The notes: generated from the sequence alone by a model not told the origin. A stretch of DNA of 64,000 bases from Planctomycetaceae bacterium (GCA_028284485.1 JANQRQ010000321.1:45176-109175); one strand, 5' to 3'; numbered from the stretch's first letter, positions 36,463-45,828 are shown. Program-made: numbers and translations.

Positions 36463-37956
36463 TCAGTCAGGCAGATCGATTCCAACCGGCAGCGACGCCT
36501 GCCAACCTGCTTTAAGAACTTGGGCGAGATGCTTAACAGTAGCATCGTATTGTTCACGCGCAGCGACATTCTTCATTTCATTGGCGTCAGACTCATGATC
36601 GTAGAGTTCGCGTGCAACAACTTTCTGCGATTCCCAGTCCCACCATTCGACATACCGGTACCGGTCAGTTCGTATGGCATAGCCCATGATTTCGCCATGA
36701 CCCTTATGGCGGTTTCCCTTGCGCATTCGCGGGTATTGGCTAAAGACGGCCCGCTTCCAAGCGCGGGCAGGGTCGGCGATCAGCGGCACAAAACTGACAC
36801 CCTCGACACCGATAGGTCGTTCCAAACCACACAAGTCTGCCAATGTCGGATAGATGTCGACAAACTCGACAAATCCATCTGTCGACGAACCGGCGCCTGA
36901 CTGCCCCGGTACAGAGAAAATTAACGGCACGTGTGTCGACAATTCGAAGTTATTGGCTTTCGCCCACAGCCCCTGCTCGCCAAGGTGAAAACCGTGGTCG
37001 CCCCAAAGCACAATGACGGTTTTCTCGGTAAGCATGAGTCGATCCAATTCGTTCAGTAGTCGGCCGATCAACGCGTCGATATAGCTCACACAAGCATAGT
37101 AACCGTGACGAAGTTCCTGGACCTTTGCTGTAGAACCGACTCCGTCCACAGGAATGTCGGTGTAGCCCTCAAGTTCCTTCCAACTACGGACGGCTAGCTC
37201 TGGTGCATTCCGTGGATAAGTGCTGCTGACCGGCGAGGGGATCTCTTCGCGTTCGTAAAGATCCCAGTATTTCGTCGGTGCATTAAACGGCAAATGGGGT
37301 TTGCGAAACCCAACGGCCAGGAAAAACGGCTCAGGAGTGTCGCGCAGATTTGCGAGTGCTTCAATCGCCTTATCGCAAACCATTCCGTCGAGATAAACAT
37401 TGTCTGCAACGTCCGCTGACTCGGTCGACGACCGCTTCAGCCCTTCGCCGGCCAAATTCTCTGGCAATGCGTAGCGCACATCAGCATCAAGCGTTGTATC
37501 GAACAGCGGCTCCACCGACCACGACGGCGGATCCTTCGAAGGCGCATTATTGCCATGGTAAATCTTCCCGATGCTTCGAGTGTGGTATCCGTTGTTCTTG
37601 AAATACTGCGGTAGCGTCACGACATCGGGGATGGCCTCACGAAAGTGGGTTGCCAAATCCCACACTCGAATCGTATCGGGGCGGCGCCCCGTCAGCAGAG
37701 AAAGCCGCGACGGGCTACAGACGGCCTGCTGGCAGTAAGCCCGATTAAAAACGATGCCGCGACTTGCCAAGCGGTCAATATTGGGAGAAATGGCTGTATT
37801 GTCGCCATAACAGCCAAGTGCCGGTCGAAGATCATCGACGGCGATAAACAAGACATTCGGGCGTGTTTGTGGATCCTGCGCGCGGGCCGCGGTCGAAGTT
37901 ATCGAGACAACGGCAAGCGTTTGGAGAATCAGTACGAACGGACGCGTGGAATTCAT
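36463..37956 (-). CDS. Secreted sulfatase, iduronate-2-sulfatase-like, first gene of the operon
   Basis: A 497-residue protein. GAGGA is about 7 bases upstream of ATG 37956. The signal peptide MNSTRPFVLILQTLAVVSIT is followed by NVLFIAVDDLRPALGCYGD (metal Asp pair), CSPSR (Cys80, formylglycine site), FFLAVGFRKPHLPFNAPTKY and LWGDHGFHLGEQGLWAKANN (second metal site), the pattern of the iduronate-2-sulfatase-like group. It resembles the sulfatase at 27919-29364 in its blocks. It is likely the promoter-proximal gene of the minus-strand operon reaching 31071. Confidence 0.94.
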   Translation of the reverse strand: MNSTRPFVLILQTLAVVSITSTAARAQDPQTRPNVLFIAVDDLRPALGCYGDNTAISPNIDRLASRGIVFNRAYCQQAVCSPSRLSLLTGRRPDTIRVWDLATHFREAIPDVVTLPQYFKNNGYHTRSIGKIYHGNNAPSKDPPSWSVEPLFDTTLDADVRYALPENLAGEGLKRSSTESADVADNVYLDGMVCDKAIEALANLRDTPEPFFLAVGFRKPHLPFNAPTKYWDLYEREEIPSPVSSTYPRNAPELAVRSWKELEGYTDIPVDGVGSTAKVQELRHGYYACVSYIDALIGRLLNELDRLMLTEKTVIVLWGDHGFHLGEQGLWAKANNFELSTHVPLIFSVPGQSGAGSSTDGFVEFVDIYPTLADLCGLERPIGVEGVSFVPLIADPARAWKRAVFSQYPRMRKGNRHKGHGEIMGYAIRTDRYRYVEWWDWESQKVVARELYDHESDANEMKNVAAREQYDATVKHLAQVLKAGWQASLPVGIDLPD

Positions 37957-38014
37957 GGACTGTCCTCTTCAGTATGGAGCGTTTATTCTAACGCGTCCCC
38001 TGCCGAACAGTCGA

Positions 38015-39382
38015 CTATCGAGGTATGGAGCGACCAGTCGTTGCCACTGCCTTTTCAGAAAATCGATGCAGGTACCAACTTCTCGTATCGAAATCGATTG
38101 TCCACACGCAATGTTTTAAGAATCCATGCGCGAGCATGGCATCGGTCTTAATGCCCGCAAAGTTGAACACTCGACCGGGCCTGACCTGAATACGTTGCTG
38201 ATCGATCTCGACACCACCCAACCGGACCGGGCCAGGGGCGTCGATGAATGTTATTTCAGAGTACTCCCCTTCGACCGCATATTTTGCCGTGTTATTCGCA
38301 GGCAGCATCACACCGGGCTGGCGTCCTTCAGCGTCCCGTGTGACGAGTCCTGTGTCCACGAAGTACACAGCGTTGCGGTCATCTATGGCACCGTGTGCGA
38401 TCAAATAGTGATCAGGCACCATATAGAACTTCATCGTTTGGGCATCAGGAGAAACATATGTCCTGAAATGCTCTCGGCGTGATATAGGATCTTGTCGGGG
38501 GGACAGAATGAGTCGCTGCTTTTGGTTGTCCCACGTCGTCAGAAATTGCCCCAGAATATTGGTTCCCAGAATCACCAATTCCTCGATTCGAAATTTCCCC
38601 TGTCCGCCTTTGAGCGACGCGACCGCTTTCATCGGGACATTCTCGAGTAACGCACCTCCGATTCGTAGAGACTCGACAGTCCCCACTTCGACGGTCGTTG
38701 GCTGCCCATTTGCAAATCCTTCTCCGTACGGAGTCGTTGTAATCCCGAACTTCTCGGCCATCTTGGGAGACATCGAAACATATGCCCCGCCAGTATCAAG
38801 GTGGCCCAGGTAATCCTGGCCATTGATCGTGATGGAAACGGCCGGGATCATCCCGGGCCGAGGCTGTGTCTGCGAAAATGGAACGACTGTTGTTTGGGAA
38901 AGTGACAACCGCAGCGGACGGTCCCGTTGGCTTTTCAGAGGGACAATTAGCCAGTCAGGTTTTCCAGCTTTTTCGGCAAATGTCACAGCTCTGTCGAAAC
39001 GACCAAGATTCTTATGTGCCTCAAGAACAAACCGATCGAGGGCCCTGATTTGACTGTAATCAGGATCGAGTTGGGCATAATGCTCAAGCCCCTTCTCGTA
39101 TTGACCATCAAGAATCAATAGTTGGACCAATAGATGGCGGGCGCTGGAATCATTTGGATCTTTCCCGAGTGCGTCTCTGGCAAATGTTTCCGCGGCTTCC
39201 ACCTGCCCCTGCGACCAAAGATCCCATCCGGCAACATTCTCGGAGCCTGTCTGAATTGCAGATGACTCTTGGGCAACGAGAATGGTAGAACCGCAACAAA
39301 GGATGAGAACGGCGGCAATTGCCATGGAAAAAACAGATCGGGAATTCATCGGCATTTTGTTGCTCCTTTGCATCGAAAGCAA
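38015..39382 (-). CDS. Secreted retropepsin-like aspartic protease with TPR-like N-terminal region
   Basis: A 455-residue protein; Met10 or Met12 give a good signal peptide (SRSVFSMAIAAVLILCCGS). Residues about 50-150 form TPR-like helical repeats (WSQGQVEAAETFARDALGKD, LLVQLLILDGQYEKGLEHYA). Then comes a retropepsin-type unit, VSITINGQDYLGHLDTGGAY, with the catalytic Asp-Thr-Gly, followed by MSPKMAEKFGITTTPYG. A second half-unit (AVYFVDTGLVTRDAEG) has another DTG, so both catalytic aspartates can come from one chain. It probably acts as a protease outside the cytoplasm; the substrate is unknown. It is separated by 58 bp from the sulfatase operon, same strand, and may or may not be cotranscribed. 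Confidence 0.8.
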   Translation of the reverse strand: MLSMQRSNKMPMNSRSVFSMAIAAVLILCCGSTILVAQESSAIQTGSENVAGWDLWSQGQVEAAETFARDALGKDPNDSSARHLLVQLLILDGQYEKGLEHYAQLDPDYSQIRALDRFVLEAHKNLGRFDRAVTFAEKAGKPDWLIVPLKSQRDRPLRLSLSQTTVVPFSQTQPRPGMIPAVSITINGQDYLGHLDTGGAYVSMSPKMAEKFGITTTPYGEGFANGQPTTVEVGTVESLRIGGALLENVPMKAVASLKGGQGKFRIEELVILGTNILGQFLTTWDNQKQRLILSPRQDPISRREHFRTYVSPDAQTMKFYMVPDHYLIAHGAIDDRNAVYFVDTGLVTRDAEGRQPGVMLPANNTAKYAVEGEYSEITFIDAPGPVRLGGVEIDQQRIQVRPGRVFNFAGIKTDAMLAHGFLKHCVWTIDFDTRSWYLHRFSEKAVATTGRSIPR

Positions 39383-39500
39383 CTCGTCGGCCTATCGGCA
39401 TCTCGCAGGTACAAACGCTGGTCGATGATTTACGTAACGATTCGCCGTTACGAGATCAACGTCGAAAATGCATACCGCAGAAATCGGGCAGCTTCCGGCA

Positions 39501-40274
39501 CTACTTCAGATTCGCCACAACTGAATCGAGCCACGTTTCGGGAATAATGAATCCTTTGCTCCAACGATTGGCATTAGGTGAACCAATGCAATGCCAAAGC
39601 AATCGCTCCGGATCAATCAGAAAGAAGTTGAACGTCCCCGGTTGATCCGGCAATGTCACAATCTCGTTCGTGCGAGGATCTTTGATGCGAAAATACGAAC
39701 CGCCTGGGTTATCGACATCCACAATGTACAGACGCCAGCCGGTCGCATCGTACTTGTTGGTATGCCAATCTCGAAAGCCACCGCGAGGATACCAATAGTC
39801 ACCTTGGCAACGGCACGAAGAACCGAAGAACTGACTTACCTCTTCGGTGAGTTCCGCCAAACGAGTTTTCCGCTGATCCAGCTTTACGTAGCCACTGGCT
39901 TCTCGGTGTTTCAACGAACTTCGCGCCAAGTCTGCCGAGGCGTTCGTCGCATCAGATGGATCAAAGCGAGGAACGGCCTCGATGATTTCTCGAATTTGTT
40001 GCGACTCGACATCGCGAGATCGACTGGATGTCGAGCGGTCCCCTTTCGATTTTGCCAGGTCTTGCTCTTGCTGGAGAATCGTTTGTTCGTCAGGCACATC
40101 ATCCAACGTTGCCCGTCGCGCGAACAATCGATGATCACGAGGCAGTTTTTCGAATTGCAGCTCGTCGAATCCGACTGGGGCGTAGGAATGCTGCCGCGAG
40201 AGTTCGTAGATACGTTCGAAACCCGGTACTTGGGAATAATGAAACGAGTAGAGCTGATTAGGAACGACGATCAT
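39501..40274 (-). CDS. Putative 2OG-Fe(II)-oxygenase-like (double-stranded beta-helix) protein
   Basis: A 257-residue cytoplasmic-looking protein. The N-terminal half is charged and helical. The C-terminal half has DYWYPRGGFRDWHTNKYDAT, GWRLYIVDVDNPGGSYFRI, IVTLPDQPGTFNFFLID and LLWHCIGSPNANRWSKGFII. This order recalls phage-like 2-oxoglutarate/Fe(II) dioxygenases in which WHTN supplies the first metal ligands, LWHC the second His and RWSKGF the 2OG-binding Arg. If so, the usual H-x-D acid is Asn, which would weaken or alter metal binding. This is pattern recognition only. It could also be a non-enzymatic cupin-like protein. Neighbours give no clue. Confidence 0.5.
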   Translation of the reverse strand: MIVVPNQLYSFHYSQVPGFERIYELSRQHSYAPVGFDELQFEKLPRDHRLFARRATLDDVPDEQTILQQEQDLAKSKGDRSTSSRSRDVESQQIREIIEAVPRFDPSDATNASADLARSSLKHREASGYVKLDQRKTRLAELTEEVSQFFGSSCRCQGDYWYPRGGFRDWHTNKYDATGWRLYIVDVDNPGGSYFRIKDPRTNEIVTLPDQPGTFNFFLIDPERLLWHCIGSPNANRWSKGFIIPETWLDSVVANLK

Positions 40275-40700
40275 GGTGAATTGGGATACTAATTGACTTC
40301 AACGATAGGAAGAGGCACATTCCTGCAGAATCCCGATTGCTTCTTGGGAAACAAACTCAATGCCGACTTCTATTACAATACACCCGAATCTTCACGGACA
40401 GCAACTGGATATTTGTGAGGTTTGCTATTCAGGGCAAATGCACATATCCAGAAATTGTCACACCGGGCGAGTCATTACGCATAAGCCTCCAAGTCATACG
40501 AATACTCAATTGGACCATTCGTGGAGAACGAACTTGTCACCTGCACCAAGCAAAGTCACAGCGCACCGATTTTGCGAATCGATCGGCTCAACGTTAGTAC
40601 GGAAGATCATGTGACTCTTGGCACTGTTCTGTGATTCGCTACAATCGAAACTGCATCGATCGTTTACACCCTCGCCCCCTTTTCTGCGGAAGCCCATTTA
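40275..40700. other. Divergent intergenic region upstream of the selenoprotein candidate
   Basis: 426 bp between a minus-strand gene and the plus-strand TGA-interrupted gene. It is relatively AT-rich around 40360-40450 and ends with GGAAG about 9 bases before ATG 40701. An 84-codon open frame here shows no family resemblance and I do not call it. It should hold the promoter of the gene that follows. Confidence 0.5.
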
Positions 40701-41951
40701 ATGCGCTGGAATTCCTTACGTTTGGTTTTGGCAGTCGGCCTTTGTGTCCTCCTGCAATCATCAATGGCATCCGCACAGGGTCGACGTGGGCGACGATTTC
40801 AAGATCGCGACGCCATCGCGAACGGATGGCAGTTTGACTATGAAGCGGCGAAAGAAGCCGCCCGCCGTTCGAAAAAGCCCTTGATGGTAGTCTTCCGATG
40901 TGTCCCCTGACCGGACTGCCAAGTCTTTGACGGGCAGGTTGTCCGTTTGGAAAAGATTCGCGACATCGCTGATGAGTTCGTGCGTGTGCGTTTGACCCAA
41001 ATTGAATCTTCGAATCTGAAATTATTCGACTTTGATTACGATTTGACGTTCATGGTGTTTTTCCTTAGCCCTGAGGAAACAGTTTACGCACGCTATGGCG
41101 GACGCTGTGAACAAGGCCCTGACGAACGTCAATCGCTGGCCGGTTTGCGATACACGATGAAATCTGTTCTGGCAGAACACAGTGCCGAGAACAGACGCTT
41201 CGCTCCAATGGAGGGAGGTAAGCCATTTTTTATCGGCGAGATCGCTCCACGGAGTGGATTAGGACGCTGCATTCATTGCCATCAAGCCAAAGAGGTAATG
41301 TACAACAAGATCGACCGCGATGGAGACTGGGACTTGAATCTTGCGTTCCGGTTTCCGCCACCGGATAACCTGGGACTGAAGTTGGAAGTCGATCGCAGCA
41401 ACATCGTCGAGAGAATTGCAGCTGATTCTGTTGCTGACAAAGCCGGCCTCAAAGAAGGTGACATCGTCAATTCGTTGAACGACGTACCGATCCACTCGTT
41501 CGGCGATGCTCAATACGCGTTGGATCGCGCGCCGAAAATCGGATCGATTCCTGTGAGTTGGCAGCGCGGCGCAGAGACCCACGAGAGTCGAATCGAATTG
41601 CCCGACCGCTGGTGGCGAACGGATATCACCTGGAGGCCGTCGCTGCAGAACCTCATCGCCTCACCACGGTTGTATGGCAAAGACCTAACGACCGATGAAA
41701 AAACTGCGTTGGGGCTAAAAGAAAAGCAACTGGCATTCCGGCTGCCGGATACGATTTCCGAGCAACCGCGACTGGCCGGGATTCAAGGCGGCGACATCGT
41801 TTATGGTGTGGAGGGGCGACACTTAGAGATGGGAGCCTACGATTTTCAGACCTATTTCCGCAGCCACTTCATCAAAGGGGAAGATGTCGTTATCAACATC
41901 ATTCGAGATGGAATGAAGTTGGAGCGAAAAATGCGTCTGGCATGGCGTTAG
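40701..41951 (+). CDS. Predicted selenoprotein: thioredoxin-like (UxxC) plus CxxCH plus PDZ domain
   Basis: A single frame of 416 residues with one in-frame TGA at codon 70 (40908-40910); reading through gives CVP-U-PDC, that is C67-x-x-U70-x-x-C73, at the exact position of a thioredoxin-fold redox motif (KKPLMVVFRCVP before it, QVFDGQVVRLEKIRDIADEF after it). A signal peptide (about 1-25) precedes it, so it acts outside the cytoplasm. A CxxCH site (RCIHCHQ, C190-H194) follows, then a PDZ domain (about 222-290; AADSVADKAGLKEGDIVNSL) and a C-terminal second PDZ-like segment (about 345-410). No other stop or frameshift interrupts the frame, and the part after the TGA lacks a credible ribosome-binding site (next possible start TTG 40947). 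A stem-loop directly follows the TGA. Function: presumably an extracytoplasmic thiol/selenol redox protein. Alternative: a nonsense pseudogene, less likely. Confidence 0.75.
40911..40946 (+). promoter_or_regulatory. Candidate bacterial SECIS stem-loop immediately after the in-frame TGA
   Basis: Base 40912 onward folds as CGGAC (40912-40916) with GTCCG (40941-40945), then TGCC (40917-40920) with GGCA (40933-40936), leaving a 4-base bulge GGTT on the 3' side, and an inner GTC/GAC step around TTT. Bacterial SECIS elements lie just 3' of the UGA with an apical loop about 15-25 nt away, which fits. The apical AAGUCU resembles the AGGUCU loop of E. coli fdhF, but a G in the first two loop positions is missing. 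Confidence 0.5.
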
Positions 41952-42057
41952 CGAATAATCACAAAGTGCTCCGTTCTCGGACGCAAGATTCGTAAACCTT
42001 AGTCGGCCGGAACTCTCGCGACTGTGTCTGATCCGCGTGATGGTCTTGAGATGCGAT

Positions 42058-43341
42058 CTAGCCAAATAACTCGTCGATCGGTGCACCATCGCGAATCACC
42101 GTAATGGGCCGACCAACATTTGAGGCGTACTCGGTCTTGGGATCGATCCCAATATTCTGCAAGAAAGAAGCTGCGAGATCATCGGGACTGAAACCCTCGT
42201 CGACTGGCCCTTCCGCCTTATCGTTGGTTGCGCCGATGACTTGGCCGCCGTGGACATCGCCTCCGGCCATGAGGGCAACCATCGCCTGCGCCCAATGATC
42301 CCGGCCAGCACGATCATTGACCTTGGGAGTGCGCCCAAATTCTCCGGTTACCAAAACCGATGTAGAATCAAGCCGCCCTTGCTGATCGAGACGGTCAAAC
42401 AATGCGGCAAGCGACTGATCCAGACGAGGGAGCAATTCGCGACCCAGAGTATTGAAATTGTCTTGGTGTGTGTCCCAACCTTCCAAGAGGACCGTGACAA
42501 AGCGGACACCCGCTTCAATGAGCCGCGAGGTGAGTAGCAAGCTTTGCCCGAAGTCGTGTCGCCCAAAACGATCGATTTGCTGATCGGATTCCAATGTCAG
42601 ATCGAATGCACTTCGCGCGCGAGGCGAACTGATGATTTGGTAGGCTTGTTTGGAGAACCGATCAAGGCCGCGAACAGAATCGTCCAATCGTTCGTATCCG
42701 TCAAACGCCGTGTCGATGTCGGACAACAACTCTTGCCGTGAACGGTACTTTCCAATCGTCAGGCCATCGCCGAGCGTAATGCCGCGCACTCGAAACGGTT
42801 GGCCGTAGCGAGGTTTTTCTCCCGTCGAAAGCGGTCCATATTCCGGCCCCAAATACCCAGGGCCTTCAACCGGTCGGTCGATCGACACAAACGAAGGCAG
42901 GTCGTTGGCTGCTGGAAACTCCTTGCTCACCACGGACCCATACAGCGGATATTTCACAACTGGTGTCGGACGATTGCCGGTCATTAAATAACTTGTGCCA
43001 AGGCTATGCGCCGCCAGGTTGTGACTGATCCCGCGTATAAGCGAATACTTTTTCGAACGCTGGGCGAGCAGCGGCAGATGTTCGCAAATCTCGATTCCCG
43101 GGGTCGCTGTCGCGATAGGGCTGAATTCACCGCGATACTCATCCGGCGCCCCTGGTTTGAGATCAAACGTGTCTTGATGTGAGGGGCCGCCACCGAGAAA
43201 GACAAGGATGGCCGAACGTTCGCTGTCCTGCTTTCCGCCGTCGGCTTGCAGCTGGAGAAACTTGCCGAGCGAGAATCCCCCGCCCAGTACTCCAATCTTC
43301 AGCATTTGCCGCCGCGACAGATGAATTCGAGAACTGCTCAT
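42058..43341 (-). CDS. DUF1501 family protein, Tat-exported
   Basis: A 427-residue protein from ATG 43341 (MSSSRIHLSRRQMLKIGVLG), where SRRQMLK is a near-perfect twin-arginine motif; a frame nine codons longer exists. ILVFLGGGPSHQDTFDLKPG, EICEHLPLLAQRSKKYSLIR, LLEGWDTHQDNFNTLGRELL, VLVTGEFGRTPKVNDRAGRD and HWAQAMVALMAGGDVHGGQV are DUF1501 blocks. It lies 40 bp after a DUF1549/DUF1553 gene in the same direction, the usual pairing. It is less than 45% similar by eye to the DUF1501 at 15061-16461, so these are separate lineages rather than a recent duplicate. Function unknown. Confidence 0.92.
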   Translation of the reverse strand: MSSSRIHLSRRQMLKIGVLGGGFSLGKFLQLQADGGKQDSERSAILVFLGGGPSHQDTFDLKPGAPDEYRGEFSPIATATPGIEICEHLPLLAQRSKKYSLIRGISHNLAAHSLGTSYLMTGNRPTPVVKYPLYGSVVSKEFPAANDLPSFVSIDRPVEGPGYLGPEYGPLSTGEKPRYGQPFRVRGITLGDGLTIGKYRSRQELLSDIDTAFDGYERLDDSVRGLDRFSKQAYQIISSPRARSAFDLTLESDQQIDRFGRHDFGQSLLLTSRLIEAGVRFVTVLLEGWDTHQDNFNTLGRELLPRLDQSLAALFDRLDQQGRLDSTSVLVTGEFGRTPKVNDRAGRDHWAQAMVALMAGGDVHGGQVIGATNDKAEGPVDEGFSPDDLAASFLQNIGIDPKTEYASNVGRPITVIRDGAPIDELFG

Positions 43342-43381
43342 TCGCACTGACTCCTCACAGGCGGCCAAAACGTGTCTGCCT

Positions 43382-45802
43382 TTAGTGGTTCAGGAGAAAT
43401 TCCTTGGTATTGATTAGCGCCCATAGCAGATCTTGGACACCTTCGCCTACCGATTCGCATTTCTTGACGTGCTGCTGGGCTCGCGATAGTTCCGTGTCTG
43501 TCGGCGGCCGATTCACCGTGCGTAACCATGCTTGTCGGATAAAGTCCTCAGTCACGAACGGCCTTCCCGCCTGTTCCGCTTCGGAAATCTGTCGAATCCA
43601 CCCGCTCTCAGCCAAACGCTGTTCGACAAGCGGATCGTTCTGCATAAACACCGACTGCAATAGAGTCGGCGAATTGACTCGCTCGCAGTCGCAATTGACC
43701 GCGCGCTCAGGTTTTCCAAACACATGCATTGCATAAGTGCCCGCCAAGCGCATGGAGAGATGGCCAATGGCTCGCCGCGAAAGATCACTACGAACTTGCT
43801 GCAGTTGGTCCGTCGCAGCAACGGCCTGCTTCAGAGCGTCATAGACGACTTCAGCGGGGATGCGACGCGGAACCGTGCGACTGAAATTCCGCCTATCGTC
43901 TTGATTCGAAGCGTTGGCCTTCCAACTGCGCTGATAAGCGTCGCTTGTGACAATCTGTCGATGCAGCCATTTGATGTTGTACTCGTTTTCGATGAACTTG
44001 TCCGTTAGCCAATTCAACAACCGTGGATTGCTCGGAGGATTGGCCGGGTTCAGTTCGTCTGGTGGATCGACAATGCCGACGTGAAAATAGCCAGCCCAAA
44101 CTCGATTTACAAAAGCACGGGCGAACCAGGGATTTGAGGGCTCGCTCATCCAGTCCATGATTGGCCGACGGGGGTCCTCGTCAGGTGCAATTTCCACCAC
44201 TCCGCTTCGTAGCAAACTCAACTTCGCAGGTTCGGAACGCTCCTCGATCAACAATTCCCGCCAAGGTATCGTCCCACCAGCCTGCGCATGTTTGAGCACA
44301 TCATTGCGAATTGCAGAACCATTTTTTCCGCGGACATTGAGCCCCACCTCTTTGGCCATTTCTCGGTATCGTTCATCCGACTCCGAATCGACGCCAAAGT
44401 GGATCGGTTCGAAAAACTTGCTGAATTGTTTGAAATCATCCTGAGTCCACGGGGCGAACGGATGCTTGTGGCATTGGGCGCACTGCATTTGAATTCCAAG
44501 AAAGCTATGCGCAAACGCCAATGCCTTATCGTCCGGCTCTTCCATTGATCGCCTTGTCCAGTAATGAGGCATCGTCTGCCGATCTGAGAAATCTGCGGGT
44601 GAGTCGTCTCGAAAATAGGCAGAAACGTCGGCAGCATATTCGTCGTACGTTTGCCCCTCATCCCGGCCGGTTGCCAAGACGATTCGAGCGACAAGATCGT
44701 TGTAAGGGGTGTTTTCTCGCAGACGTTGATAGATCCACATGTACCATTGGACTGACGTATCTTGGCCGAGTTCCGCCTGCTGGGTGGGATTGCAACCGGT
44801 GTAGTCACATAGCTTGTTGGCCCACCATGCCGCATAAGCTGGTCGCTGAAGGAGTTCATCAATTTTGCGATTGCGCTTGCCCGCGGAATCGTCCGCCAGA
44901 AAGCTCTCCACCTCATGCGGAGTTGGTAGTGTACCGGTCAGATCAATGCTGACACGCCGCAAAAACTCGGCATCCGTACATACCGGAGAGGATTTGATGC
45001 CCAGCTTGTTCAACTTTTCCTGAATGAATTGATCGATCTTCGTCCGAGGAATATCGCTCGGATCATTCTGAGCTTCCGCGACTCGAGCAATCGAACGGAT
45101 CACGGGAATGGCTGCGACACCGTTATCGTAGAATGCGATGAGATGAGTGTCGCCAGGGCCAACAGAGGCAACCACGCCATCCTGATCGACGGTCATCACG
45201 GAATCATCGTTGGTCCGAAAGCGACAGAGGGGCGTAACATCTTCCTGGGCGCCATCCTGCCATATTGCGACGACGCGGACTTCGACCGGATCAGCGTCGG
45301 GCCCGAAGACGACTTCGGATGGCTCAATTCTTAGGTGCCGTAACTCACGAGGCCGAAGTATCCCCTGTGCTCCTGCCGCAATCCAACGTTCGAGGAGTTC
45401 GTGCTCCCAACCTCCTGCTTCGAAGCGGCGACCTCCTTCATGCGCGATCTGTTGAGACGGCTTTGCGATGACCAGACTTTTTCCGGGAAGATCCAAATCG
45501 ACGCGCGATTCCTCACCCGAAGAGGACTCTGCCGTCAAGGCTTCGTGGTCCATCTTAAAGTCGTAACCGAACAACGACAGGCGAAACCCGCCTCGCCCCT
45601 GAAATGAACCGTGGCACGCGCGTCCATTGCATCCCAAACGACCCAACAACGGAACGACGTGCTTTTGGAAATCGGGGACTTCGTTGGTGCCGGGCGCCAT
45701 CAACCGATCGCTCACCGGTGGCAGGCAGTCTGACGCGACGCAATCACGGGGCTGCAGAGTCGCTACCAATATTACAATCATCAAAGCGATGTAACATCGC
45801 AT
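43382..45802 (-). CDS. Secreted DUF1549-DUF1553 protein with Ig-like (BIG2-like) insert
   Basis: An 806-residue exported protein (signal peptide about 1-23). The first heme-type motif is wide-spaced, GCNGRACHGSFQGRGGFRLS (CxxxxCH), as usual for this subfamily. Residues about 150-235 (LRIEPSEVVFGPDADPVEVR, VTPLCRFRTNDDSVMTVDQD) form a bacterial Ig-like domain. DUF1549 then follows (FLRRVSIDLTGTLPTPHEVE, WANKLCDYTGCNP), with CxxCH at about 440 (MQCAQCHKHPFAPWTQDDFK), and DUF1553 (WFARAFVNRVWAGYFHVGIV). It differs from the DUF1549 protein at 16474-19101 by the Ig-like insert and the first heme spacing. It is the middle gene of a three-gene minus-strand operon. Confidence 0.92.
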   Translation of the reverse strand: MRCYIALMIVILVATLQPRDCVASDCLPPVSDRLMAPGTNEVPDFQKHVVPLLGRLGCNGRACHGSFQGRGGFRLSLFGYDFKMDHEALTAESSSGEESRVDLDLPGKSLVIAKPSQQIAHEGGRRFEAGGWEHELLERWIAAGAQGILRPRELRHLRIEPSEVVFGPDADPVEVRVVAIWQDGAQEDVTPLCRFRTNDDSVMTVDQDGVVASVGPGDTHLIAFYDNGVAAIPVIRSIARVAEAQNDPSDIPRTKIDQFIQEKLNKLGIKSSPVCTDAEFLRRVSIDLTGTLPTPHEVESFLADDSAGKRNRKIDELLQRPAYAAWWANKLCDYTGCNPTQQAELGQDTSVQWYMWIYQRLRENTPYNDLVARIVLATGRDEGQTYDEYAADVSAYFRDDSPADFSDRQTMPHYWTRRSMEEPDDKALAFAHSFLGIQMQCAQCHKHPFAPWTQDDFKQFSKFFEPIHFGVDSESDERYREMAKEVGLNVRGKNGSAIRNDVLKHAQAGGTIPWRELLIEERSEPAKLSLLRSGVVEIAPDEDPRRPIMDWMSEPSNPWFARAFVNRVWAGYFHVGIVDPPDELNPANPPSNPRLLNWLTDKFIENEYNIKWLHRQIVTSDAYQRSWKANASNQDDRRNFSRTVPRRIPAEVVYDALKQAVAATDQLQQVRSDLSRRAIGHLSMRLAGTYAMHVFGKPERAVNCDCERVNSPTLLQSVFMQNDPLVEQRLAESGWIRQISEAEQAGRPFVTEDFIRQAWLRTVNRPPTDTELSRAQQHVKKCESVGEGVQDLLWALINTKEFLLNH

Positions 45803-45828
45803 CGCATGATCCTGTCGCAGTTTTCGGG

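Noticed and set aside
40360..40614. An 84-codon frame upstream of the selenoprotein candidate with several Cys and His
   Set aside because: No ribosome-binding site, no recognisable motif, and composition unlike neighbouring genes; probably chance.
40701..40910. A short separate secreted peptide ending at the TGA
   Set aside because: The same frame continues after the TGA as the rest of a thioredoxin-like domain, so a truncated peptide is less likely than read-through.
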